Origin: Chloroflexota bacterium
Lineage (GTDB): Bacteria > Chloroflexota > Anaerolineae > Caldilineales > Caldilineaceae
NCBI GenBank assembly: GCA_018969295.1
Contig: JAGWYN010000003.1
Span: 1 to 64,000, forward strand
Direction of reading: 5' to 3'
Length of the DNA: 64,000 bases
The position numbers and the translations under genes were made by a program. Positions 49,127-58,032 of the stretch are shown here, piece after piece. Under the pieces are notes generated by a model. It saw only the letters and a list, made by a program, of their open reading frames with translations, was not told where the DNA came from and did not search any database. How positions within the stretch are numbered: the first letter of the stretch is position 1; every line of letters begins with the position of its first letter.

Positions 49127-52100
49127 TTGAAGACATTTCCATTCCATCGGCTGGTTTTGGCGCTGCTGGCTCTGTTGGCTGCAGCAGGTCTGCCCGCCGC
49201 AACCCAGGCTTTCCCCAGCCAGCAGAGCGAGCCAGGTGCCCTGACCCCCACTGCGCTGGCCAATATGAGCTATCGTTCCGAGTTGGGGGCAGAAGGGGTT
49301 GTGACATTGGTCGATGGCCGTTTCGAAGAGAGCGAGAAAAGGTGGGTGGCCGGGATACGCGCCGCCACAATCGCCACCGGAACGCTCGACGGCCAGCCGG
49401 TGGCCGCAGTCCAGTTTTTTGAGAGCGGCGGCGGCAGCGGGGTCTTCGTCTCCCTGGCGCTGGTCGTCGAACAGGAGGGTCTGCCGGTCAACCCGGCCAG
49501 CGTGCCGCTGGGGGACCGCGTCCAGGTCAACACCCTGACGGTGGCCGACGGCCAGATCCAGGTCGAGTTGGTCCGGCATGGGGAGGGAGACCCGATCTGC
49601 TGTCCGACCGAACTGGTGAACCTCACCTATGCGTGGGAGGAGGAGCAGCTGGTGCCGGTGGCGGAGGTCGTGCTGGGGCGAGCCCCGCTGCTTTCGCTCG
49701 ACCTCGAGATCCCCTACCAGAGAACCGTGTTGCCGTCGCAGCCCTACACCGCCAGCCAGCTGTCCGGCGATCTTCCGGTCTACACCGAGCTTGTCTTCGA
49801 CGAATCCACAGAGGCCCCAACCCTCACCCTCTACCCGGTCGAAGAGGCACTGCGGGTGTGGGAGGAGGCAGGCGATCTCACAGGGAGCGAACAGTTGGCA
49901 GCGCTGCAGCGCATCCTGGCCGAGCAGCCAGCCAGCCTGAATGCACCACTCCTGCCGCCGGCGACAGGTGAACCAGTGGAAGGGCAGGTTGCTTACTTGA
50001 GCGGCGAAGGCTTCAGCGGCGTGCGCTTCGTAGCACAGCCGGACGATGCCAGCCTCGTCTACTACTTCAGTGGTCTGAGCGACGACGGCCGCTACTGGGT
50101 TGCAGCCCAGCGGCCCGTAGAGGCAGTTGCCACTGCCGACGACAGCTGGCAGCCGCAGCTCAGCAAGCTCGATGCGATCGTCGAGGCTCTCTCCATCCAG
50201 CTGCCAGCGACCACAGAGCTGGAGACGCTCAGCTATCCTTCACTGCTGCTGGAGCGGCCCGTGCTGCTGAAGAACGGACTTTACACCGAGACCGTGGTTG
50301 CAGACGACGGCTTCGCAAGCACGACCACACTCTTTTTGCTGGACGAACCGCGCGCGTTTGGCCAGTTCGAGGGGCTCGACGCTGCGCTGGCCGTGTTGGG
50401 CGAGAACGGAGGCGGCACCGGCAACTTCCTCAGCCTGGTGCTGCTTCAGAAAATTGAAGACGAACTCGTCGCCACAGCCAGCATCTTTCTCGGCGACCGC
50501 CCGCAGGTGCTGGCCGCTGCCTTCGACCCGACAGATCGGATCAGGCTCGACCTGATCCAGGTAGGTGCCAACGATGCCTTCTGTTGCCCGACGATGCCGA
50601 TGAGCCTGACCCTGGTCAAGGTGGGAGATCGGCTGGTGGTGGAAAGGACGGTGTCAGCCACGCTCGACAGCACCAGCGTGGCCGACAAAGGCGCCTTTGC
50701 CGAGTCGATTCAGGCAGCGGTCGTTCCGGCAACGGCCTACGACAATACCCTGCCGCCGCTCAACGGCCAAGGGTTGCCCAAACACTTTGTCTGGACCTTT
50801 GGCAGCGCCGATCTGGATGTCCCAGCCCAGCAGGCCAGCAACGGCTATGTGGCTGTCTACCCGGTAGCCGCCTACCGCCAGATCTGGCAGGAGGCAGGCG
50901 ACCTCACTGTGGAGGAGACGCTGGCTGCGCTGGAAGGCCTGTTGGCCGAGCGGCCCGCCAGCCCGCCGCCAGTGCTGCCGCAGCAGAACGCCAGCAACGA
51001 TTTTGCTGCCCAGATTCGCTATCTGGATCGGGCTGACGGCGGGGCCGGTGTGCGCTTCGTCGGCCGTTTTGCCCAGGATCTCTCGCCGGTCGAGAACACC
51101 CAGCTGCGCTATGTATTCCAAGGCCTCAGCGGGAACGGCGAATTTCTGATCGTAGCCATGCTGCCGGTGACAACCACGGCACTGCCCGATGCGCCACAAG
51201 AATTGGACGCAACCGCCTATGCCGAGTTTACCGACAGCTATGCAACCTACCTCACCGAGCTGACCACCACCTTTGACAGCCTGCCCAGCACCGATTTTGC
51301 CCCAGATCTGGCTGCGCTGGACGAGCTGCTGCTCTCGGTCGCCCCGGCGGTGGAAAGCAACCTGCTGGCACCGGCTGCCCTGGCCAATCTGGCCTTCAAC
51401 TCCGAGCTGACTTTGGAGGGGCGTGCACTGCTCGCCGACGGGGTCTACACCGAGTCGATCGACGAGGAAAGCGCCAGCTGGATCGAGGTCAGGCTGCTGG
51501 CAGACCCGATCGCCTACAGCACCCTCGACGGCCAGGAGGCGGCGGCAGCAATTCTGACAGAAAGCAGCGGGGGCAGCGGGATCTTTGTCAGCCTGGCCCT
51601 GGTTCTGCTCACGGAAGGAGAGGCCACCCACGTCGCCAGCGCCCCGCTGGGGGACCGCGTGGAGGTACAGGCGTTGACGTTCGACGACAACGGCCAGATC
51701 GAAGTCAGCCTGCTTGTGCAAGGGCCAGACGACCCGCTCTGTTGCCCCAGTCAGCCACTCAACCAACGCTACGCCTGGCAGGAGGGCACCCTGCTGCTGG
51801 TCGAGGAGGTGGCAGGCCCGACCGAGTCGGCAGAGAGCGCTCCAGAGGGTGGGGCCGACGCCTTGCCCGGCACGGCCTGGGCCTGGCAAGGCACCGCATA
51901 CGGCAACGACACGGTGGTCGCCCCGGTAGATCCCACACGCTATGTGATCGAGTTTGGCACCGACGGCACGGTCAGCGTGCAGGATGACTGCAACCAGCTC
52001 GGCGGCGTGTACAGCATTGCCGACGACACCGAGCTGATCATCGAACTGCAGACCAGCACCATGGCCGCCTGCGCGCCCGAGTCACTGCACGACCAGTTTA

Positions 52101-52204
52101 TTCTGGATCTGTCGGGGGTCGCCTCCTATCTGTTCGAGGAGGGGCGGCTGTATGCAGCGCTTCGGTACGACACAGGCATCATGGAATTCGCACCAGCCGA
52201 GTAG
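49127..52204 (+). CDS. Large secreted repeat protein with CCP motifs and C-terminal META domain
   Basis: 1025 aa, TTG start chosen because GAAAGGGG lies seven bases upstream and the protein then opens with a signal peptide (KTFPFHRLVLALLALLAAAG...ATQA). Two domain types alternate. Type A (three copies, about 45-200, 365-530, 745-905) runs from an LxxGxYTE strand through GGGSGxFxSLALV and ends in a vicinal-cysteine motif (DPICCP, DAFCCP, DPLCCP). Type B (two copies) has the YPVEEALRVWEEAGDLT core. The last about 110 residues (LPGTAWAWQGTAYGND...DDCNQLGGVYS) form a META/HslJ-like domain. Function unknown; extracellular. No close family recognised for A and B. Confidence 0.75.
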   Translation: MKTFPFHRLVLALLALLAAAGLPAATQAFPSQQSEPGALTPTALANMSYRSELGAEGVVTLVDGRFEESEKRWVAGIRAATIATGTLDGQPVAAVQFFESGGGSGVFVSLALVVEQEGLPVNPASVPLGDRVQVNTLTVADGQIQVELVRHGEGDPICCPTELVNLTYAWEEEQLVPVAEVVLGRAPLLSLDLEIPYQRTVLPSQPYTASQLSGDLPVYTELVFDESTEAPTLTLYPVEEALRVWEEAGDLTGSEQLAALQRILAEQPASLNAPLLPPATGEPVEGQVAYLSGEGFSGVRFVAQPDDASLVYYFSGLSDDGRYWVAAQRPVEAVATADDSWQPQLSKLDAIVEALSIQLPATTELETLSYPSLLLERPVLLKNGLYTETVVADDGFASTTTLFLLDEPRAFGQFEGLDAALAVLGENGGGTGNFLSLVLLQKIEDELVATASIFLGDRPQVLAAAFDPTDRIRLDLIQVGANDAFCCPTMPMSLTLVKVGDRLVVERTVSATLDSTSVADKGAFAESIQAAVVPATAYDNTLPPLNGQGLPKHFVWTFGSADLDVPAQQASNGYVAVYPVAAYRQIWQEAGDLTVEETLAALEGLLAERPASPPPVLPQQNASNDFAAQIRYLDRADGGAGVRFVGRFAQDLSPVENTQLRYVFQGLSGNGEFLIVAMLPVTTTALPDAPQELDATAYAEFTDSYATYLTELTTTFDSLPSTDFAPDLAALDELLLSVAPAVESNLLAPAALANLAFNSELTLEGRALLADGVYTESIDEESASWIEVRLLADPIAYSTLDGQEAAAAILTESSGGSGIFVSLALVLLTEGEATHVASAPLGDRVEVQALTFDDNGQIEVSLLVQGPDDPLCCPSQPLNQRYAWQEGTLLLVEEVAGPTESAESAPEGGADALPGTAWAWQGTAYGNDTVVAPVDPTRYVIEFGTDGTVSVQDDCNQLGGVYSIADDTELIIELQTSTMAACAPESLHDQFILDLSGVASYLFEEGRLYAALRYDTGIMEFAPAE

Positions 52205-52277
52205 ACCCAACCAGACGCTGTAAGAGCCACGGCCAGCCCTTCTGCACCAGCGGACGGCCTTCACTACACCTTGTTGG

Positions 52278-52313
52278 CTCCAGCAGAGCGGAAGATCTTC
52301 CGCTCTGCTGGAG
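52278..52313. terminator. 36-bp perfect palindrome, bidirectional terminator
   Basis: Arm CTCCAGCAGAGCGGAAGA is followed at once by its exact complement. It lies 74 bp after the stop of the META-domain gene and 24 bp before the end of the convergent minus-strand gene. Same design as the 33282-33319 element. Confidence 0.75.
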
Positions 52314-52336
52314 GGTTGTTCTGGCGAACAGCCATT

Positions 52337-53560
52337 TCAGTCGGCTGGCGCCAGGTCAGCAGCCATCGACTCGAGCATGGCCGGGGTGATCTCGGTCAGT
52401 CTAAAAAAGGAAAAGAGGCCGCTCTGCAGGCCCCCCTCTGTGCGCGTGTAGACCGTGGTGGCGGCCGTCTCATACGCTTCCTCCAGCGTGCCGGTCAGCG
52501 TGCCGGTCAGCGTGCCGGTCAGCGTGCCGGTCAGCGTGCCGGTCAGCGTGACAGTCAGCGTGGCAGTCAGCGTGGCATCCGGCTGGCTGGCCCAGCTGCC
52601 GACCTCTGTGACTGCCCCTTTGCCCAGATACACTGTCGTCTGTTCGGCAGCATGATTGGCGTAGAGGGTTAAGAGCCCGACGGTGCCCGCTGCATCGGCA
52701 GCCGGATAGAGATTGGTGACATAGGTGCCACTGGGGTCGCTCGCCGCCAACAGCGCTTCCGGCGTGACCCGCGGCCAGCTTGCCAGCTCGAACAGGCCGT
52801 CTACCAGGCTGTCTCCTCTCTGGCGGTAGAGTGTGCTGGCTGCGTTGCTGTACACCCTCTCCAGGGTGCCGGTCACCGTCGCCGTGAGGCTGCCCAGGCC
52901 CTCTGTCTCCCAGCTGCCCACCTCCTGAATGATCCCCTGGGTCAGATAGATGCTGGCCTGTTCCAACGCGCCATTTTCGTAAAGAATTAATACCGTCAGG
53001 TACCCGGCCCCATCTGCCGCTGGATAGACTGGGGAAAGCCAGACGCTGCCAAAATCATCCCCCACCAAAGGTTTTACGGGCTCGTTGCGGGTCTCTTCTG
53101 GCCCCTCCGCGGCCTTGCTTGCTGCGCTCCGGGCATCCAGCTCTGCTGGGGTCACCACTTCCAGCTTGTGAAACAGGAACGTGCCACTGTCGAGCAACCC
53201 CTCCGCCGTCGGCGTCAGAGCCAGCGTGACCGGCTCCGGAGAATTCCCCTCCTGGGTGCCAGTCAACAGCACCGTGACCGCCCCCTCGCTGTCAGCCTCC
53301 CAGGTGCCTGTCTCGACCACCGAACCTTTGCCCAGATAGAGGCTGACCACCTCGGCCGTGTTGTCAGGATAGAGCGCAACCACCTCCAACAACCCGGGGC
53401 TGTCGGCCGCCGGGTACAGGCTGGAAGCCCAGACAGCCAATGTGCCGGTCTCCGCAGCAGCTGGATCCTCCACCTGGCTGGCCGGGGCTGCCAGCCCAAC
53501 CCCAGCCCATCCCAGTGCCCACACCACAGCGATCAGCAGGCTCCATGTGCGTGTTTGCAT
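52337..53560 (-). CDS. Secreted repeat protein of unknown function
   Basis: 407 aa with a clear signal peptide (TWSLLIAVVWALGWAGVGLAAPAS). Three repeats of roughly 110 residues share SxLYPAADSPGLLEVVALYPDNTAEVVSLYLGKGSVVETGTWE-like cores: a YPAAD motif, an L-Y-x-N strand, a YLxxGxxxExGxW strand, and a VTLTGT-type strand, resembling copper-resistance/NlpE or META-like beta barrels but not assignable. The third repeat contains a TGTL run from a 12-bp minisatellite. It converges on the META-domain gene and lies downstream of the zinc importer; a shared extracytoplasmic role is possible but unproven. Confidence 0.65.
   Translation of the reverse strand: MQTRTWSLLIAVVWALGWAGVGLAAPASQVEDPAAAETGTLAVWASSLYPAADSPGLLEVVALYPDNTAEVVSLYLGKGSVVETGTWEADSEGAVTVLLTGTQEGNSPEPVTLALTPTAEGLLDSGTFLFHKLEVVTPAELDARSAASKAAEGPEETRNEPVKPLVGDDFGSVWLSPVYPAADGAGYLTVLILYENGALEQASIYLTQGIIQEVGSWETEGLGSLTATVTGTLERVYSNAASTLYRQRGDSLVDGLFELASWPRVTPEALLAASDPSGTYVTNLYPAADAAGTVGLLTLYANHAAEQTTVYLGKGAVTEVGSWASQPDATLTATLTVTLTGTLTGTLTGTLTGTLTGTLEEAYETAATTVYTRTEGGLQSGLFSFFRLTEITPAMLESMAADLAPAD
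52488..52571. repeat. 12-bp coding minisatellite
   Basis: Five perfect copies of gtgccggtcagc followed by two diverged copies (gtgacagtcagc, gtggcagtcagc). Read on the minus strand it encodes TLTG-type repeats inside the third domain of the secreted protein. Confidence 0.93.
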
Positions 53561-53625
53561 TGAAAATTCCTCCTGTCAAAACCAGACGGCCCGCAGCCGA
53601 CGGCACGCATCTGCCCCGATCAAAA

Positions 53626-53665
53626 CTGCCGGGCCTCCTCTTCTTTGAAAGAAGACGCCCGGCAG
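53626..53665 (-). terminator. Terminator of the zinc importer operon
   Basis: CTGCCGGGC and GCCCGGCAG form a 9-bp stem around an inner TCTTC/GAAGA hairpin; on the minus strand it is followed by TTTTGATC. It lies 47 bp after the permease stop. Confidence 0.7.
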
Positions 53666-53711
53666 CCCTGCCCGGTTCCGCCACCGACCTGCGACAAGCT
53701 TCGGTTGCCCG

Positions 53712-54560
53712 TCAATCAATATGTACGTGCGCCAGACGGCTGCCCACCTGACGGCGCAACGCGCTCACAACCAGGGCCACAGCAAACGCAGTCGCCTGCA
53801 GCAGCACGATGGTAGCTCCGCTGGCGACATCTACATAAAAACTCAGATACATGCCCAGCGCACCGCAGAGCACCCCCAGCCCCACCGACAAGACCATCAT
53901 GCGCCCAAAACTGTCCGTCAACAGCCGGGCTGTGATCGCCGGGATCACCAGTGCCGCCGCGATCAGCGTCACGCCCAGCACCTGCATCGACGCGATGATC
54001 GCAGCAGCCAACGACAGGGCAAACAGGGTATCCACCCATTGGGTGCGCACGCCGTAGACCTGCGCCACTTCGGCGTCGAAGGTAGTGAACAGCAGCTGTT
54101 TGTACAAAAACAGGATGGCCACTGCCACCAGCAGCGCAATGGCCGCCACTATACCGACCTGCTCCCAGGTGACCCCCAAAATATTGCCAAAAAGCGCTGC
54201 ATCGAAGGACTGCGTAAAACGCCGGTAGCGGCTGATCAGCGCCACCCCCACCGCAAAACTGGCGGTCGTGATCACGCCGATCGCTGCGTCCGCCCCGATC
54301 CGGGTGCGGCGCACGGTCTGGTTGATCAACACGGCGGTCAGAAATCCCCACAGCCCTGCCCCCACATAGAAATCCCACTGCATTACATAGGAGACGACAG
54401 CCCCCCCGAAGATCGCGTGGGAGAGACCATGGCCGATATAGCTCATGCCACGCAGCACAATATAGACCCCCAACAGACCGCAGAGGGCGCCCGACAGCAC
54501 CGCCACACTCAGCCCCGTGCGAAAGAATTCGTAGGCAAAGGGTTCAATCAGCCACTGCAT
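53712..54560 (-). CDS. znuB: Metal ABC transporter permease (ABC-3 family, zinc type)
   Basis: 282 aa from ATG 54560, which lies 17 bases inside the ATPase gene. About eight membrane helices; GVYIVLRGMSYIGHGLSHAIFGGAVVSY and the TIGADAAIGVITTASFAVG loop are characteristic of ZnuB/MntB/TroC permeases. The C-terminus LAHVHID has His residues that may touch metal. It forms the membrane channel for metal delivered by the binding protein. An upstream frame extension to 54782 is antisense noise inside the ATPase gene. Confidence 0.93.
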   Translation of the reverse strand: MQWLIEPFAYEFFRTGLSVAVLSGALCGLLGVYIVLRGMSYIGHGLSHAIFGGAVVSYVMQWDFYVGAGLWGFLTAVLINQTVRRTRIGADAAIGVITTASFAVGVALISRYRRFTQSFDAALFGNILGVTWEQVGIVAAIALLVAVAILFLYKQLLFTTFDAEVAQVYGVRTQWVDTLFALSLAAAIIASMQVLGVTLIAAALVIPAITARLLTDSFGRMMVLSVGLGVLCGALGMYLSFYVDVASGATIVLLQATAFAVALVVSALRRQVGSRLAHVHID

Positions 54561-55428
54561 AGCGCACACGCTCCGCAAGAGGACGGGGTGAATTCTGGCC
54601 GCCGACGGGTTCCACAACGAGATGGCCCAACACCGGCTGCGGCAAAATTTCTTGGAGCGTATGGGCGTGTGGGCGCTGGTGGACCAGCAGTGCCCCGTTG
54701 TGGCGCACCACAGCCATCTCACTCCGATAGGTCTCGCTGAGGATGGCCTCGGTGAAAACCTGATCGGGCGGCCCTTCTGCAACCACGGTTCGGTTCAGAC
54801 AGACAAGCCAGGGCACATGTGCGGCCGCCGCGTTCAGGTCGTGTGTCGTCATCAGAATCGTCAGCCCCTGCCGGTTGAGATCCGCCAGCAGATGCAGAAT
54901 CGTTTCCGCGGTGCGCATGTCCACCCCGCTGGTCGGCTCATCCAGCACCAGCAGATCGGGGCGGGAGAGCAGCGCACGGGCCAGAAAAACCCGCTGCTGT
55001 TGTCCGCCCGACAACGCCCGGATATGACGGGCAGCCAGGGAGCCGATCTCAAGCTGCTCCAGCACCTCCCGGGCCTCCCTGCGGTCGGCGGCACTGTGCC
55101 AGGGTCCCCAGCCGCTCCGCCGCACACGCCCCATCAACACCACCTGTTCGACCGTCACCGGAAAATTCCAGTCGACCGTTTCCAGCTGGGGAACATAGCC
55201 GATCCGCCCAGATTGACGCCCATCGATCCGCTCCCCCTCCAACACCGCCGCGCCGCGCGTCGGACGCAACAGCCCCAGCACCAGCTTGAGCAGGCTGGTC
55301 TTGCCCGCCCCGCTGGGCCCGACCAATCCGGCAAATTGTCCGCGATGGAGATGCAGCGACACATCGCTCAAAACTGGGACAGCATTGTACCCAAATGTCA
55401 CGTTGCGTACTTCGACCAGCGGGCGCAT
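54544..55428 (-). CDS. znuC: Metal ABC transporter ATP-binding protein (zinc type)
   Basis: 294 aa. Walker A GPSGAGKTS, Q-loop YVPQLETVDWNFPVTVEQVV, signature LSGGQQQRV, Walker B LLVLDEPTSG and H-loop TTHDLN. The Q-loop sequence (VDWNFPVTV) is typical of Mn/Zn importer ATPases. The last about 50 residues form a C-terminal extension ending in an ERVRYAVAD tail. It starts 15 bp after the binding-protein gene and overlaps the permease gene by 17 bp. Confidence 0.93.
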   Translation of the reverse strand: MRPLVEVRNVTFGYNAVPVLSDVSLHLHRGQFAGLVGPSGAGKTSLLKLVLGLLRPTRGAAVLEGERIDGRQSGRIGYVPQLETVDWNFPVTVEQVVLMGRVRRSGWGPWHSAADRREAREVLEQLEIGSLAARHIRALSGGQQQRVFLARALLSRPDLLVLDEPTSGVDMRTAETILHLLADLNRQGLTILMTTHDLNAAAAHVPWLVCLNRTVVAEGPPDQVFTEAILSETYRSEMAVVRHNGALLVHQRPHAHTLQEILPQPVLGHLVVEPVGGQNSPRPLAERVRYAVAD

Positions 55429-55443
55429 GGTTGTCCTTTCTGT

Positions 55444-56466
55444 TTACTGGCTTTGCTCGACGCGGCTGTCTGTGCCAGGGATGTTGCGTGTATCAAAGGT
55501 ATCAAGGATCGTCGGGTCCCCGCCCAGAGCGGCAGCCATCGTGCGCAGATTGGCTGCCATCAGCCCAAAGTAAGAATGGAGGTCGTCCCCCGGCTGGCCC
55601 GGCAGGTCGTCGTCGCGCAGGTCGTCGACATAGCTGGCCCCCGTCTCGCGCGCAATCTGTTCAAGCACCGTCGACGGAAAGACTTCCGAGCCGAAGATGG
55701 CCGGCACCTGCTCGGCCTTGAGCTGGTCGATGAGCGCCGCCAACTCGCGCGCCGACGGCTCGGCAAAGTCTGACGGCTGGATTGCACCGACCACCGTCAT
55801 GCCGTAGACTGGAGCAAAATAGGCCCACGAGTCGTGGTAGGTCAACAATTTTCGATTTTCTGGCGGAATGCTCTCCACTGTCGCCCGGATCGCACCATCC
55901 AGCGCCTCGATCCGCTCGGCCACAAGGGCATAGTTGGCTGCGTAGTATTCGGCATGCTGCGGGTCGCGTTCGCTCAGCTTGTCGCGCACGATCTCGGCGT
56001 ACCGGAGCGCATAGAAAGGGTTGGGCCACAGGTGGGGGTTGGGGCTGCCAGCCTCAAGCGGGAATGAAAAGTCGTAGACATACGCTTCAGGCGTGATCGT
56101 CTGGTCGCCCAACAACACGATCTCACTCTGCTCACCCGCATTGGCCTCCGCCAGCCGCAACACCGGCTCCTCCAGCTTGAGCCCGTTGATGAAGATCAAA
56201 TCTGCGTCGGCCAGCTGACGAACATCTGAAGGTGCCGGCTCGTATGTGTGCGAGTTGACACCCTCAGGCACGATGCCGACGATGGCAGCCCGATCTCCGG
56301 CAATGTTGTAGACAAGGTTGGTGATCGGAGAGACTGTCGTGACGACACGCAGTGTGTCAGGCTCGGTTGCCTCTGGGCTGCCAGGAGCCAACCCTGGCGC
56401 CGCACAGCCGGCTGCCAGCAGCAGCCCTGCCAGCCAGAGAACCCTGTTCGAAAGCGATCGCATCAT
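55444..56466 (-). CDS. znuA: Metal-binding lipoprotein of a zinc/manganese ABC importer
   Basis: 340 aa. Lipobox LLLAAGC with the lipidated Cys at residue 21; cluster A-1 binding protein. Likely ligands H73 (NSHTYEPAPSD), H145 (NPHLWPNPFY), H211 (LTYHDSWAYF) and an acidic residue near 277-305. His rather than Glu at the third position favours zinc over manganese. It lacks the His-rich loop of proteobacterial ZnuA. ATG 56466 follows AAAGGA; ATG 56463 is an alternative. First gene of the importer, 126 bp after the Fur-type regulator. Confidence 0.92.
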   Translation of the reverse strand: MMRSLSNRVLWLAGLLLAAGCAAPGLAPGSPEATEPDTLRVVTTVSPITNLVYNIAGDRAAIVGIVPEGVNSHTYEPAPSDVRQLADADLIFINGLKLEEPVLRLAEANAGEQSEIVLLGDQTITPEAYVYDFSFPLEAGSPNPHLWPNPFYALRYAEIVRDKLSERDPQHAEYYAANYALVAERIEALDGAIRATVESIPPENRKLLTYHDSWAYFAPVYGMTVVGAIQPSDFAEPSARELAALIDQLKAEQVPAIFGSEVFPSTVLEQIARETGASYVDDLRDDDLPGQPGDDLHSYFGLMAANLRTMAAALGGDPTILDTFDTRNIPGTDSRVEQSQ

Positions 56467-56502
56467 CTCTGGTTCCTTTGCAAAAACAGGCAAACAACAA
56501 AA

Positions 56503-56530
56503 AAGATACCCTATTTTCTCGTTTTTGCAA
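56503..56530 (-). promoter_or_regulatory. Promoter of the zinc importer operon
   Basis: On the minus strand, -35 TTGCAA (56530-56525) and -10 TATCTT (56508-56503) are 16 bp apart in a locally AT-rich stretch. The -35 lies within the palindromic operator candidate. Confidence 0.5.
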
Positions 56531-56539
56531 ACATTTGCA
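56526..56539. promoter_or_regulatory. Candidate Zur operator
   Basis: TGCAAA and TTTGCA arms separated by two bases form a perfect palindrome that covers the -35 of the znuA promoter, so a bound repressor would block RNA polymerase. A degenerate relative (TGCAAATGCTTGGCA) lies at 57082-57096 between the regulator gene and the divergent hydrolase. Confidence 0.55.
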
Positions 56540-56592
56540 TGTGCGATTTCTTACAAAACAAGCAAGCTCACCGAAAACATTGGGGAGGGGGG

Positions 56593-57030
56593 TTATGATT
56601 CAGCTGTTTGTGAATGCCCGGTGCAGCTCTGGCACCAGCCAAAGATGACTGTGTGGTCGACGTCCGCCACAAAGGCGTAGTGCGAGCGCAGCGCAGATGT
56701 CAGCGGTTCGAAGAGTTCGTGCGAAAATTCAAACGAGCGCCCGCAGCTGCGGCAGACAGCATGGTGGTGGGTGGCGTGGGTGTGCAGCGCGTAGGCGGTA
56801 GCCCCCGTCCTCATGTCCGCTTCGGTCATCAGATCCAGTTCTAGCAGCAGCTCGAGTGTGCGATAGATGGTGGCCAGGTTGATGTAGCCGTTGACCTGCT
56901 GGACATGGGTGTAGATCTGCTCGGCGGTCATATGGCCAGGGAGCTGTTCGATCGCCTCCAAAATGATTGCCCGCTGCGGGGTCACGCGCAGCCCGCGCGC
57001 TCTAAGTGCGTCGAGTAAAGTGGTCGGCAA
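56593..57030 (-). CDS. zur: Fur-family regulator, probably Zur
   Basis: 145 aa from a TTG start at 57030, which has AGGAG seven bases upstream and gives the usual family length; an ATG at 57078 lacks a ribosome site. Winged helix (VTPQRAIILEAIEQLPGHMTAEQIY...INLATIYRTLELL), then HTHATHHHAVC with H88-H90, and two structural-zinc CxxC pairs, C93/C96 and C133/C136. Context, directly upstream of a zinc-type importer and a palindrome over its promoter, favours Zur over Fur or PerR; the metal is not shown by sequence alone. Confidence 0.85.
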   Translation of the reverse strand: MPTTLLDALRARGLRVTPQRAIILEAIEQLPGHMTAEQIYTHVQQVNGYINLATIYRTLELLLELDLMTEADMRTGATAYALHTHATHHHAVCRSCGRSFEFSHELFEPLTSALRSHYAFVADVDHTVIFGWCQSCTGHSQTAES

Positions 57031-57141
57031 GGCGTGGCTCCTGGGTGGGTACAAAAAGTGGAAGCTCGTTGTCGGCATGCTTGCAAATGCTTGGCAGGCA
57101 ACGAATATCTTACTGCACAGTTGCAAAGGAACCAAGAGAAG

Positions 57142-58026
57142 ATGGTCGATCGCACAGCTGGAGAGCCTGTGGAGCAATGGGTGGCCTTGCCAGAGCGGGG
57201 GGAGGAGATTCGGCTGCATACGCTGCAGTGGGCAGGGGAGGGGCGCCCTTTTGTCCTGCTGCACGGGCTGGCCAGCAACGCGACCACCTGGTCTGCCGTC
57301 GCGCGCCAGCTGGCGGCGGCTGGCCATCGTGTCGTCGCTGTAGACCAGCGCGGACACGGACGCAGTGACAAGCCGGAGAGCGGCTACGATTTTGCCACGG
57401 TCGCCGCGGACCTGCACGCGCTGCTTGCTGTGCTTGCGCTGGACGAACCGGTGATCGCCGGCCAATCCTGGGGGGGCAACGTGGTGCTGGCCTATGGAGC
57501 TCGCTATCCCCGGCAGGCCCATCGGCTGGTCTTTGTCGACGGTGGTTTTCTGGATCTGCAGGCGCGCCCTGGCATGAGCTGGGAACGGACAGCGAGCGAA
57601 CTGCGTCCTCCGCCGCTGGCTGGCACCCCGCGCGCGCAGCTGGCGGCCCGGCTGCGCCAGCACCACCCGGACTGGTCCGCAGAGGGGATCGAAGCGACGC
57701 TGGCCAATTTTGAGCAGCTGCCCGACGGCACGGTGCGCCCCTGGCTGACACTGGACCGGCATCTGCAGATCTTGCGTGCGCTCTGGGAGCAGCGCCCAGC
57801 CCCCTTGTATGCGCAGGTAACGTGCCCGGTCACGATCGTCGTTGCCGAGGAGCCCCACTCCCCGGAGTGGCAGAGGCTCAAACAGCAGCAGGTCGCTGCC
57901 GCCGAACGTGCTCTGGCGCAGGTACAGGTCCACTGGCTGGCTGAGACAGCCCACGACATCCACGTGCATCGTCCTGCCACGCTGGCGGCGCTGATGTTGG
58001 CTGTCGCTGAACCGAAAGGATTGTAA
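57142..58026 (+). CDS. Alpha/beta hydrolase
   Basis: 294 aa. Oxyanion loop HGLASNATTW, VVAVDQRGHGRSDKP, nucleophile elbow GQSWGG (S109), acid-containing FVDGGF region and the C-terminal His in ETAHDIHVHRP make a complete triad. The architecture is like small-molecule esterases/haloperoxidase-type hydrolases. ATG 57142 has AAGGA upstream. Divergent from zur; the next gene begins 6 bp downstream, so the two may be cotranscribed. Substrate unknown. Confidence 0.87.
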   Translation: MVDRTAGEPVEQWVALPERGEEIRLHTLQWAGEGRPFVLLHGLASNATTWSAVARQLAAAGHRVVAVDQRGHGRSDKPESGYDFATVAADLHALLAVLALDEPVIAGQSWGGNVVLAYGARYPRQAHRLVFVDGGFLDLQARPGMSWERTASELRPPPLAGTPRAQLAARLRQHHPDWSAEGIEATLANFEQLPDGTVRPWLTLDRHLQILRALWEQRPAPLYAQVTCPVTIVVAEEPHSPEWQRLKQQQVAAAERALAQVQVHWLAETAHDIHVHRPATLAALMLAVAEPKGL

Positions 58027-58032
58027 GAAGCG

